This document shows, piece after piece, positions 17,816-26,469 of a stretch of 38,300 nucleotides of DNA; the stretch's first letter is position 1, and each line of letters begins with the position of its first letter. The notes beneath the pieces were generated by a model. The model worked only from the letters and a program-made list of their open reading frames with translations, was not told the DNA's origin and did not search any database. The translations under genes and the position numbers were made by a program. The stretch is from a bacterium. Lineage in GTDB: Bacteria > Patescibacteriota > Saccharimonadia > Saccharimonadales > Saccharimonadaceae. Where the stretch lies: positions 1-38,300 of the forward strand of contig JAJXYZ010000043.1 in NCBI GenBank assembly GCA_021780305.1. Direction: 5' to 3'.

Positions 17816-18093
17816 TAAAATTTCCCAGCCACAAAGTGGGTGATTGAAAAGGCCGAAAGGATAACAACCAGGCCAATGGCTGCATACAGCACCGCGTTTC
17901 TAGACTTAGCAACAGTTGTAGGATTATTGCCCGACACGGTCATTGTAAAACCAGCCACAATAATCACAATCACAGCCACGATTCCCGCAACAAAATAAAA
18001 CAAGTTCAAAATATTACCGAACAGTTGTGTACCCGACGTTGTCGGAATGTTTATATCGTTTGCCGCTAAGGCAAATTTTTCTAAAATATTCAT
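17815..18093 (-). CDS. VirB2-like pilin paralog 4, short, no obvious cleavable signal
   Basis: 92 aa; FVAGIVAVIVIIVAGFTMTVSGNNPTTVAKSRNAVLYAAIGLVVILSAFSITHFV. Confidence 0.75.
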   Translation of the reverse strand: MNILEKFALAANDINIPTTSGTQLFGNILNLFYFVAGIVAVIVIIVAGFTMTVSGNNPTTVAKSRNAVLYAAIGLVVILSAFSITHFVAGKF

Positions 18094-18094
18094 A

Positions 18095-18571
18095 TTATTT
18101 AATTATACCCATTACTAAGTTAATAATTCCAACTGATGCAATCGAAATAATCAGTCCAATGATAGCGTCCAGGACCGTCTTGCGACCTTTCGCCATAACC
18201 TCTGGAGCACCACTGCTGATAACCATCGTAAAGCCGCCGTACAAGATAAAGCCAACAGCAATATAACCAACCAGCTGCAAAGCCATATCAAGAATATTAA
18301 GAACAACTCGCCAAATAAAGTTCGACAAACCGTTATTCGCTCCATTGCTGGCTGTATTCAACTGATTCGGATCGATGATACTACAGTCGCCGGCACTTGG
18401 GTTTAAACCGCGATACCAAACCGGAAATGTCAAAAAGCCCTTAGCGTTTGTACAAGTAGTCGCCGCATAGGTAGCACTAGAAGGATTTACAACTGTGACC
18501 ACGGTTCCGCCAACCACACTAGCAAAAGTAAGCCCAACTAATAGTGAAGTGAGTTTTTTTGTCAGTTTCAT
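18095..18571 (-). CDS. VirB2-like pilin paralog 5
   Basis: 158 aa; signal peptide; GYIAVGFILYGGFTMVISSGAPEVMAKGRKTVLDAIIGLIISIASVGIINLVMG. Confidence 0.75.
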   Translation of the reverse strand: MKLTKKLTSLLVGLTFASVVGGTVVTVVNPSSATYAATTCTNAKGFLTFPVWYRGLNPSAGDCSIIDPNQLNTASNGANNGLSNFIWRVVLNILDMALQLVGYIAVGFILYGGFTMVISSGAPEVMAKGRKTVLDAIIGLIISIASVGIINLVMGIIK

Positions 18572-18954
18572 TAGTTAAATAAACCCCCAGGTGTAATGAA
18601 GTTCAATATCGTAAACATAAAGGCATAGGCGATAATACCAATTACTACATTAGTAATAATCGTTCGAGCCTTTTTGACATTCTCCGGATTACCGCCTGCA
18701 CTGGCATACATAACTGATCCATAGACGATTCCAGCAACCGCCAAAATACCCACACCGGCTGTCAAGATGTTAATAACCATTAAAAGCAGGCTCCAAACAC
18801 CAGTTGATTCGACACCTGTTGAGCCGGCCTTAGGCGTACAGTTAATAATAGAAGTTTTTACCCCTGCGCAATCTGCCGACACCAACGGGCCTGCAAAAAG
18901 TCCACTTATCCCGATTGTTGCCACCAGTACTAATATTGTTTGTTTTATTTTCAT
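18571..18954 (-). CDS. VirB2-like pilin paralog 6
   Basis: 127 aa; signal peptide; VGILAVAGIVYGSVMYASAGGNPENVKKARTIITNVVIGIIAYAFMFTILNFI. Confidence 0.8.
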   Translation of the reverse strand: MKIKQTILVLVATIGISGLFAGPLVSADCAGVKTSIINCTPKAGSTGVESTGVWSLLLMVINILTAGVGILAVAGIVYGSVMYASAGGNPENVKKARTIITNVVIGIIAYAFMFTILNFITPGGLFN

Positions 18955-19066
18955 AACTATCTATAAAATACGACAAAATAGCCCGTAAGGCAAGTTTTTA
19001 TGTTAATGCTCTTGCTTTTTTTAGTAATATAGTGTATGATAACCTTATAAATCATAAATGTCATAA

Positions 19067-19978
19067 ATGTCGATATTCGACAGGAGCATAAAACTCGCTA
19101 TGTCAGGTAAAGAAAACGATCAATCTAATCCTTTTGAAAGTTTACTTAACATTAAGCTAAACCGTAGAGGCGCCCTCGCTGCTGCTGCAGCAACAGCACT
19201 TGTAGCTGCTGGTTGTACTACGAAGAACCCCAATACACAAACAAGTGCAGCACCAAGTGACAGTGAGTCAGCAAGCGCTTCGGCATCAGCATCGGCTCCG
19301 AATAAGGCCATGACGCCATTTGATAAATACTACGAGCTTGTACCCGCTGAACTAAAAACACGCATTGAAGGCCTCAAGGCAAAAACTTCAGCGGAACGAC
19401 AACAATTGCCATGGGAAGATCAAACTCTTTACGCCCTAGCGCTGGCAGTCGAACGAGAGTATAACGGTGAATTTAATGATGGTTTTATCGATACCAAAAC
19501 CGGTATCGGGACTGATGGTAATAGCCTTCAGGACCACACTCCGATACGAACTCCACTCAGCCTGGAATCAGGAGCGCAGGACATATGGGAGCAAAGTTGC
19601 TATTTTAAGGCACTAGTACCATCGTTTCTCACTCGCGACACAGAGCTAGACCTTGTCCCACTGGTTGCCGCAGAGAAGTCAGCATACTACGATTTATATA
19701 TTCGAACCATTACTAACTTTGAGCCCGGTAACTGGGGCGCTGATCAAGTTTCTCCTACAATGAGAGCCGTACAAGGCGATGTGTATGCCGCCGAAGCTAA
19801 CGGCAAGCAAGTAAAACGACGTGATCTAACTGTCACAAATCCAGGTAATGGAAAACACTTCATCGAAATATTTGAGTTTACAGAGATGCCATTACTACAA
19901 TCTGTAGTCGCCGCAAAAGGTAGCAGCACAAACACAACCGGACTAGGTATCTGGGTTCCTGTCGACGAGCGTAAATAG
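19067..19978 (+). CDS. Lipoprotein with Tat-like twin-arginine signal and lipobox
   Basis: KLNRRGALAAAAATALVAAGC followed by a Ser/Ala-rich linker. The start may be 19100 (MSGKENDQ). Confidence 0.7.
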   Translation: MSIFDRSIKLAMSGKENDQSNPFESLLNIKLNRRGALAAAAATALVAAGCTTKNPNTQTSAAPSDSESASASASASAPNKAMTPFDKYYELVPAELKTRIEGLKAKTSAERQQLPWEDQTLYALALAVEREYNGEFNDGFIDTKTGIGTDGNSLQDHTPIRTPLSLESGAQDIWEQSCYFKALVPSFLTRDTELDLVPLVAAEKSAYYDLYIRTITNFEPGNWGADQVSPTMRAVQGDVYAAEANGKQVKRRDLTVTNPGNGKHFIEIFEFTEMPLLQSVVAAKGSSTNTTGLGIWVPVDERK

Positions 19979-19993
19979 AGACCATTCACCCTT

Positions 19994-20028
19994 CACTAAA
20001 AACAGTGCATTCAGCACTGTTTTTAGTG
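19994..20028. terminator. 15-bp perfect hairpin terminator immediately before the VirB6-like gene promoter
   Basis: cactaaaaacagtgc (19994-20008) / gcactgtttttagtg (20014-20028). Confidence 0.8.
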
Positions 20029-20041
20029 TATGATAATAGTT

Positions 20042-22675
20042 ATGGTTAGCCGGATGAAACGATATTTTGGCGCAGTCGGTTTAGTAGCGGCCACAGCTTT
20101 GCTGTATTCGGTCTTTTTTATGGCCGCCCCGAATGTAAAGGCCGTCACGAGCAGCGGATGGACTGAGTGCTATAGTCTTACTACTAACTGGCCTTCGGGT
20201 GGTAAACCCCTATCTCAGCTATTAACAGGTTGGAAAACACAACCAAATAGCGACGGTCAGAAGTTTGTAGACTGCTTTGGCATGAACACCGCCAATAGCG
20301 ACGAACTTGCTGCGGGCACCTATTATAATAGTTCGTTAGTAAAAACCCCTGGGGGCGTCCCTGTCTGTTCGGCATACCAAACAACGCCCGTTACACAAGG
20401 TTCAAATATAATGCTTAGTTGTACCGACCCGGCTTCGTACTACAACAACCTATACAATCCGGTCGTAAACGTTGCCTGTCCGGCGGGTACAGGCAGCACA
20501 TATCTTGATTATTACGGTCACCCTATCGACCAGACCGCCTATAATAACTGTGTTTCTGCCGCAAAATCAGCTTACGATGCTTGTGATACGGCCGTTGCAG
20601 TTGGAGGTTCAACCGGCTCAATTCAAAAATCAGACGCCGACATGGCATCCTGTCTCGTAAAAGCCGGAATCGCTGGAAAGGCGGCTGATTTAACCGCTGC
20701 CGTCGCTAGTGGTCGCGCCAGCGCCGATAAATTAGCGGCCGATAACAATACTAAGTCATCTGCAAATAATGTAGCAAATGGGCCAGATCAATGTGCAGCA
20801 GCGGGTGGTAAATGGGATTCTAATATGGGTGTCTGCGTTACGGCTGCAGCTGCTCAAAAAAGCGCGTCAAGTTGTGGCAGCCTTGTAAGTAATATTGGGT
20901 GGATTGTCTGTCCCTTAATAAATGCCCTGGGTGGCCTGAATGATACTATGTGGGGTTTGATGTCGGTGCTTCTGACTGTTAACCCAATCCATGCAGGCGA
21001 TCCCGCAAGTACGGTTTGGTCGGCATTCCGGAGTATCGCGAACGTATTACTAGTTGTAGCCTTTCTGTTTATTATATTCTCTCAGCTAACCAGTGTCGGC
21101 ATTACGAACTACGGGGTTAAAAAAATGCTACCTAGATTAATCGTCGTGGCAATACTTATCAACCTATCTTTCTATATAGTACAGATAGCGGTTGACCTGT
21201 CTAACATAATCGGTAACAGTTTGTACGACCTATTAAAGGGGCTGGCCGATAAGTCCAGGTCAGTACCGACATGGGGTGCTCTAATTAACACAGTTACGGG
21301 TCTTGGCGCGGCCGGTACGATAGCGGTAGCTGGAGTAGCACTAGCTGGTGGCGTGGAGGCTGTTTTCTTTATTATGCTGCCAGCAATTGTTATGGGTGCA
21401 CTTGGCTTCATAGCCGCTATGATTACCCTGATATTTCGACAGGCCGTGATTCCGATTTTAGCAATTCTAGCTCCACTGGCGTTTGTGGCGTATTTACTAC
21501 CCAACACCGAGCAGTGGTTTAAAAAATGGCGTAGTTTGTTTTTATCGATGCTAATGCTATACCCGACAGCAGCACTACTATTTGGAGGCGTCCAGCTTGC
21601 CGCGATTATGATCGCGGGTGACGGGGGTGACTGGTGGAAAAACATGATTGGCTTAATAATGCTTGGCGTGCCACTGTTTATGCTACCGTTCATCGCCAAA
21701 CAGGGCGGACCGTTGCTATCAAAACTCGGCGGCAGTTTGAATGGTTTAGCGGGCAAGTTGGGTAAACCGGTTGCTGGTTTTGCATCGTCAAAACAAGATG
21801 TCGCAAAAAACAAATATCTTTCATCGTCTGGAAGTCGGAATCCGTTTAAACAGTTCGCCTTATCAAATAATCGAAGAAATAAATTAAATCAACTTAAAAG
21901 TTCTGCTTTCCAAGCTCAACAGGGTGCAGAATTTAATAAGGACTTAAAAAAGAACGCAAAAAAATATGCAGGCGATATGCCAGAAGGTAGCGTTGCTCGA
22001 TCTTACATTGAAGGAGCTGCTGCTCGAGCCGAGGCCGAAGAACTTAAGAGCGAAATGGCACCACTAACAAGCGAGATAGCCGAGAGAAGGGCCAAAGACC
22101 CAGCCTTCAATCTGGACAACTTCTTACGAACCAGAGCTTTAGATAAAAACCATACCGAAATGCAACGCACCGCTGCCATACACCATGCGGCTGCACTTGG
22201 TCGAAGTAATATTATGCGCGAGCTACTTGATGATAAAACTGATGGTGTAGATGAAGGTGTTAGAAGGCAAACCCAGGAAGCTATTTCCGCAAACGCTGGC
22301 GCACTAATCAACAAAGCACCTGATCTTATTAAACCAGCCGGCGTAGCCTTCAATAACGTCACAGGTAGTGATTTAGTTCAGTTTAGCCCTGATACGATGA
22401 CGGCATACATGCAGCACTTAAATGGTCTTTACGCCGCGGCTAATGCGCCAGGTGCTAAACAAGATGATATCGATAGCCTTACGGCGGCAACCAGCTCATT
22501 TAACACTGCGATTGAAGATATCAGCAGAAGCACTGAATTACAAGCCAGATTTAATAGTGCTGGCGGCAAGACTATAGAAAACACCATAACCGAAATCGGT
22601 GGCAAATTCGAGGAATATGCAGACGTCAATTTATTGAGCCGAGCCGGAATCCAAGACGACGGCAAAATTCGATAA
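20042..22675 (+). CDS. VirB6/TrbL-like polytopic membrane protein with Cys-containing N-terminal and hydrophilic C-terminal domains
   Basis: Central multi-TM block (VLLVVAFLFIIFSQLTSVGITNYGVKKMLPRLIVVAILINLSFYIVQIAVDLSNIIGNSL...), typical of CPR VirB6-like proteins. Start uncertain (20030/20042/20054). Confidence 0.75.
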   Translation: MVSRMKRYFGAVGLVAATALLYSVFFMAAPNVKAVTSSGWTECYSLTTNWPSGGKPLSQLLTGWKTQPNSDGQKFVDCFGMNTANSDELAAGTYYNSSLVKTPGGVPVCSAYQTTPVTQGSNIMLSCTDPASYYNNLYNPVVNVACPAGTGSTYLDYYGHPIDQTAYNNCVSAAKSAYDACDTAVAVGGSTGSIQKSDADMASCLVKAGIAGKAADLTAAVASGRASADKLAADNNTKSSANNVANGPDQCAAAGGKWDSNMGVCVTAAAAQKSASSCGSLVSNIGWIVCPLINALGGLNDTMWGLMSVLLTVNPIHAGDPASTVWSAFRSIANVLLVVAFLFIIFSQLTSVGITNYGVKKMLPRLIVVAILINLSFYIVQIAVDLSNIIGNSLYDLLKGLADKSRSVPTWGALINTVTGLGAAGTIAVAGVALAGGVEAVFFIMLPAIVMGALGFIAAMITLIFRQAVIPILAILAPLAFVAYLLPNTEQWFKKWRSLFLSMLMLYPTAALLFGGVQLAAIMIAGDGGDWWKNMIGLIMLGVPLFMLPFIAKQGGPLLSKLGGSLNGLAGKLGKPVAGFASSKQDVAKNKYLSSSGSRNPFKQFALSNNRRNKLNQLKSSAFQAQQGAEFNKDLKKNAKKYAGDMPEGSVARSYIEGAAARAEAEELKSEMAPLTSEIAERRAKDPAFNLDNFLRTRALDKNHTEMQRTAAIHHAAALGRSNIMRELLDDKTDGVDEGVRRQTQEAISANAGALINKAPDLIKPAGVAFNNVTGSDLVQFSPDTMTAYMQHLNGLYAAANAPGAKQDDIDSLTAATSSFNTAIEDISRSTELQARFNSAGGKTIENTITEIGGKFEEYADVNLLSRAGIQDDGKIR

Positions 22676-22722
22676 ATACTGTGTTTATAAACTAAGAGCA
22701 CGCCTGTTATACTATAAGCATA

Positions 22723-23691
22723 ATGGCAGTATATAAAGTTCCTCAAGACGTCGAGGCGGATGATAAATTAATCGGTCCGTTTACGTTCCGCCAGTTTATA
22801 TATCTGATTATCGTCGCACTCCTAATAGCCATAGCTTGGTGGATGGCGCAGCTATTTGTTGGTTTAATTATTTTTCCTTTACCATTTATTGTATTTTTCG
22901 GCGCACTGGCATTGCCACTGCGCAAAGACCAACCAATGGAGGTGTATTTAGCCGCCATGGTATCTTTTTACCTTAAACCACACAAAAGACTGTGGGACGC
23001 TGATGGTATTGATTCACTAATCGAAATTACTGTACCAAAAACTGTCGAGGTCCAATTAACCAAGGACATTTCACGTAATGAGGCTATGCAAAGATTCGAC
23101 TATTTAGCGCAGATTGTCGACAGTCAAGGCTGGGCCGTTCGCGGGCAAGGTGTACAGGCGCCCAATAGTTCGATTAATAATGATGTTTACTTCGAGTCAC
23201 AACAGGTCGAGGACGTCCTGGATAGCAACACAAGTATATCGCAATCACTTGGCAACATGATTAGTCAAAGTGATGCCAAGCATCATCAAGAAATGATCGA
23301 TCGCTTGCATCAGCAGGCGGTTACGCCCCAAGACCCAATTGTTTCGACACCCGTCCAAGCCCAACCTCAATTGCCACCAAATCCCTATGATTTATACGCC
23401 AGCGCGTCACCAGTGGCGTCGGCACCGACCGCTGCGCCGGTTTTTAATCCGTATCCAACAAACATTCAACAGTCGGTTATTCAGCCATTAAGTCCGTCGA
23501 ACCAGGTTAATACACCGCCAGCCACACCAGTTGAGTCAGCAGCTGCAACCACTAGCGAAAAGCCGGTCTCACCTGATATAATAAACCTTGCTAATAACGC
23601 CGATTTATCAATCGAGACAATTGCTCGTGAAGCGAATCGAATCAAAAAACAAGAAGATATGACCGAAGAGGTAGTTATTTCGTTACGATAA
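22723..23691 (+). CDS. PrgI family protein with long Pro/Ala-rich C-terminal tail
   Basis: MAVYKVPQDVEADDKLIGPFTFRQFIYLIIVALLIAIAWWMAQLFVGLIIFPLPFIVFFGALALPLRKDQPMEVYLAAMVSFYLKPHKRLWD. Confidence 0.88.
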   Translation: MAVYKVPQDVEADDKLIGPFTFRQFIYLIIVALLIAIAWWMAQLFVGLIIFPLPFIVFFGALALPLRKDQPMEVYLAAMVSFYLKPHKRLWDADGIDSLIEITVPKTVEVQLTKDISRNEAMQRFDYLAQIVDSQGWAVRGQGVQAPNSSINNDVYFESQQVEDVLDSNTSISQSLGNMISQSDAKHHQEMIDRLHQQAVTPQDPIVSTPVQAQPQLPPNPYDLYASASPVASAPTAAPVFNPYPTNIQQSVIQPLSPSNQVNTPPATPVESAAATTSEKPVSPDIINLANNADLSIETIAREANRIKKQEDMTEEVVISLR

Positions 23692-23727
23692 TAGGCACTC
23701 TAAAAGGAGTGGGGAAGCTAAAGAGCC

Positions 23728-24585
23728 ATGCCGCCAAACAACCAATTTCCATTTCAAGGACCAGCCGACCAGGCGCCAGCGCCAGCTCCAACCATGCCCG
23801 CCACGCCGATCGGTAGCAGTTCAGCGTCAGCACAGCCTAACGCGCCAGCCCCAGCTACACCAAAAAACCCCAACTCAACACAAAATTCACTACTTTTATC
23901 AGAAGTTCGCGATAATATGGTTATCATGGCCGACGGCACCTTTCGAGCGGTTGTTGCCTGTAAATCGATTAATTTCGATCTTATGAGTTCACAAGAGCGT
24001 GAGGGTGTTGAATACAGCTACCAAAACTTCCTAAATTCGCTAAACTTTCCTTTGCAGATATTGATTCGCTCACAGCGTGTTGACATCGGACCATACATTG
24101 ATCGTTTGGTTGATATTCGTCGTAGTCAAGATAACATGCTACTTGGCGTTTTGATGGATGACTATATTAATTTTATCGATGCCTTATCGCAAGATGCTAA
24201 TATTATGAACAAATCGTTTTTTATTGCCATCCCATACTATCCACAAGGTGATGTCGCCACTATTATCGACCAGGGTAAGGGCTTTTTTGGTAAATTATTC
24301 TCCAAACAGACTAATAATGTCACTCGGATTGACACCGCAACCTACGAAAAAGCTAAGACTGAAATTAAAAACCGCGTAGACAATGTGACGTCTGGGTTAT
24401 TTCAGGTTGGCGTTCAGGCGGTTCAACTTAACACCAAAGAATTAGGTGAGCTATATTATAACGTTTATAACCCGGACACAGCTGTACGCGAACCGCTCGG
24501 TAACTTTGATAACGTTACCGCGACTTACGTCAAAAAAGGAGAAGGCCCCGCGCCGGTCATTAATGGAACGGGAAGTATTTTATAA
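23728..24585 (+). CDS. VirB4 N-terminal (TraC-like) domain as a separate ORF
   Basis: 285 aa; MVIMADGTFRAVVACKSINFDLMSSQEREGVEYSYQNFLNSLNFPLQILIRSQRVDI; abuts the VirB4 ATPase with TAATG overlap. Confidence 0.75.
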   Translation: MPPNNQFPFQGPADQAPAPAPTMPATPIGSSSASAQPNAPAPATPKNPNSTQNSLLLSEVRDNMVIMADGTFRAVVACKSINFDLMSSQEREGVEYSYQNFLNSLNFPLQILIRSQRVDIGPYIDRLVDIRRSQDNMLLGVLMDDYINFIDALSQDANIMNKSFFIAIPYYPQGDVATIIDQGKGFFGKLFSKQTNNVTRIDTATYEKAKTEIKNRVDNVTSGLFQVGVQAVQLNTKELGELYYNVYNPDTAVREPLGNFDNVTATYVKKGEGPAPVINGTGSIL

Positions 24586-26420
24586 TGGCTAAGAAAAAAA
24601 TGGACGTCGTTGATATTGCTGCCCAGCAGCGCGCACTTGAGCAAACCGAGGTTGAACAAGCCTTCTTAAAGGGCGTCACGACGCTCCGTGATTTAATTGC
24701 ACCAAGTAGCCTCGAAATTCATTCGTCATACTTTCGACTTGGCACTAAATACGGCCGAACAATTTATATATACGGCTATCCACGTCAAATTTACACCGGT
24801 TGGCTAAGTTCATTAATTAATATCGATGAGGTCCTAGACGTCAGTATCTTTGTTTATCCAGTTGAAAGCCAGGTTGTCCTAAATAACTTGCGCAAAAAAG
24901 TTACCCAACTAGAAGCGACTGCTTCGATAAGTAGTGAAAAAGGGCGAATTCGCGATCCTGGGCTCGAAGCCGCCATTAGCGACGTTGAAGAACTACGCGA
25001 CCAGCTGCAAGTTGGTGCTGAGCGATTTTTCCGGTTTGGACTATATGTCACACTTTACGCTGATAGCCTAGATGAACTTGGTTTTGTTCAGCACAAGATT
25101 GAAACGTTATTTGGGCAGCAAATGGTCTTCAGTAAAGTCGCCAGCGGCCAACAGGAGCAAGGTTTAAATAGTAGCATTCCGCAAATGACCGATCAGCTAC
25201 AAATTCGCCGCAATATGAACACTGGCGCCATTAGTACCAGCTTTCCATTCACTAGTGCTGATCTAACCCAAGAATCTGGCGTGCTTTATGGCATCAACAT
25301 GCATAATAACGGCCTGGTGATCTTTGACCGCTTCAGTTTAGAAAACGCCAACATGGTTGTCTTCGCTAAGTCTGGTGCCGGTAAGTCGTACACTGTCAAA
25401 CTTGAAGCCGTTCGCAGTATGATGACCGGTAGTGAAGTGATCATCATCGACCCTGAAAACGAATACCAAAAACTATCAGACGCGGTCGGTGGTAGCTATA
25501 TCAGACTAAGCCTAAACTCTGATACGCGCATTAATCCATTTGACTTGCCGCGTGTTATTGATAGCGACGAAGCCGAGGACGCCTTGCGCGCCAACCTAGT
25601 AACACTTCACGGTCTACTGCGCTTAATGCTAGGTGGTACTCAGGTAACCGCTGCCGGTGTGCCAATGTCTGCCTTAACACCAGCCGAGGAAGCCGATCTT
25701 GACCAAGCCTTAATTGATACTTATGCACGGGCTGGTATTACTAGTGATCCACTAACGCATAATTCAACGCCACCAACAATTTCCGAACTTTATGATACAT
25801 TGCTACATATGGGCGGCAGTGGGCCACAGTTAGCCCAGCGCCTCCGTAAGTACACCACGGGAACGTTTGCCGGTATCTTTAGCCAGCAATCCAATATCGA
25901 TATTAATAACCCAATGGTGGTTTTTAATATTCGCGACTTGGAAGACGAACTGCGACCAGTGGCGATGTATATCGTTTTGTCACACATCTGGAATATCACT
26001 AGGACAGATAAAAAGAAACGCATGTTAATCGTGGATGAAGCTTGGCAATTAATGAAGTATGATGATTCAGCTAACTTCTTGTTTAGCCTAGCCAAACGCG
26101 CCCGCAAGTATTACCTAGGACTAACTACGATTACACAAGACGTTGAAGATTTTATGGGCAGCAAAATGGGCCGCGCTATCGTCGCCAACAGTTCGATGCA
26201 GCTGCTTTTGAAGCAATCGTCCAGTGCCGTTGACGTCTTAGCGGATGTGTTTAAACTAACCGACGAGGAAAAAAAGCGACTAGCAAACTTCCCAGTCGGC
26301 CAAGGTCTATTCTTTGCTGGTCAAAACCATGTTCATATTCAAATTATCGCCAGCCAGACTGAACAACAACTAATTACTACTAACCCTCAAGACAACACAC
26401 GACAGGCCGCAGCCTCTTAG
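24585..26420 (+). CDS. VirB4-family T4SS ATPase
   Basis: 611 aa; Walker A VVFAKSGAGKSYTVKLE, IIDPENEYQKLS, Walker B RMLIVDEAWQLM, TITQDVEDFM. Confidence 0.95.
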   Translation: MAKKKMDVVDIAAQQRALEQTEVEQAFLKGVTTLRDLIAPSSLEIHSSYFRLGTKYGRTIYIYGYPRQIYTGWLSSLINIDEVLDVSIFVYPVESQVVLNNLRKKVTQLEATASISSEKGRIRDPGLEAAISDVEELRDQLQVGAERFFRFGLYVTLYADSLDELGFVQHKIETLFGQQMVFSKVASGQQEQGLNSSIPQMTDQLQIRRNMNTGAISTSFPFTSADLTQESGVLYGINMHNNGLVIFDRFSLENANMVVFAKSGAGKSYTVKLEAVRSMMTGSEVIIIDPENEYQKLSDAVGGSYIRLSLNSDTRINPFDLPRVIDSDEAEDALRANLVTLHGLLRLMLGGTQVTAAGVPMSALTPAEEADLDQALIDTYARAGITSDPLTHNSTPPTISELYDTLLHMGGSGPQLAQRLRKYTTGTFAGIFSQQSNIDINNPMVVFNIRDLEDELRPVAMYIVLSHIWNITRTDKKKRMLIVDEAWQLMKYDDSANFLFSLAKRARKYYLGLTTITQDVEDFMGSKMGRAIVANSSMQLLLKQSSSAVDVLADVFKLTDEEKKRLANFPVGQGLFFAGQNHVHIQIIASQTEQQLITTNPQDNTRQAAAS

Positions 26421-26469
26421 CTAGCAATGATATATTCGGCAATCTTATAAGGTATAATGTAGGGTAGTT

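Noticed and set aside
19051-19075. Tandem ataaatgtc repeat at the lipoprotein start
   Set aside because: Only two short copies; likely chance or start-codon context, not a reportable repeat.
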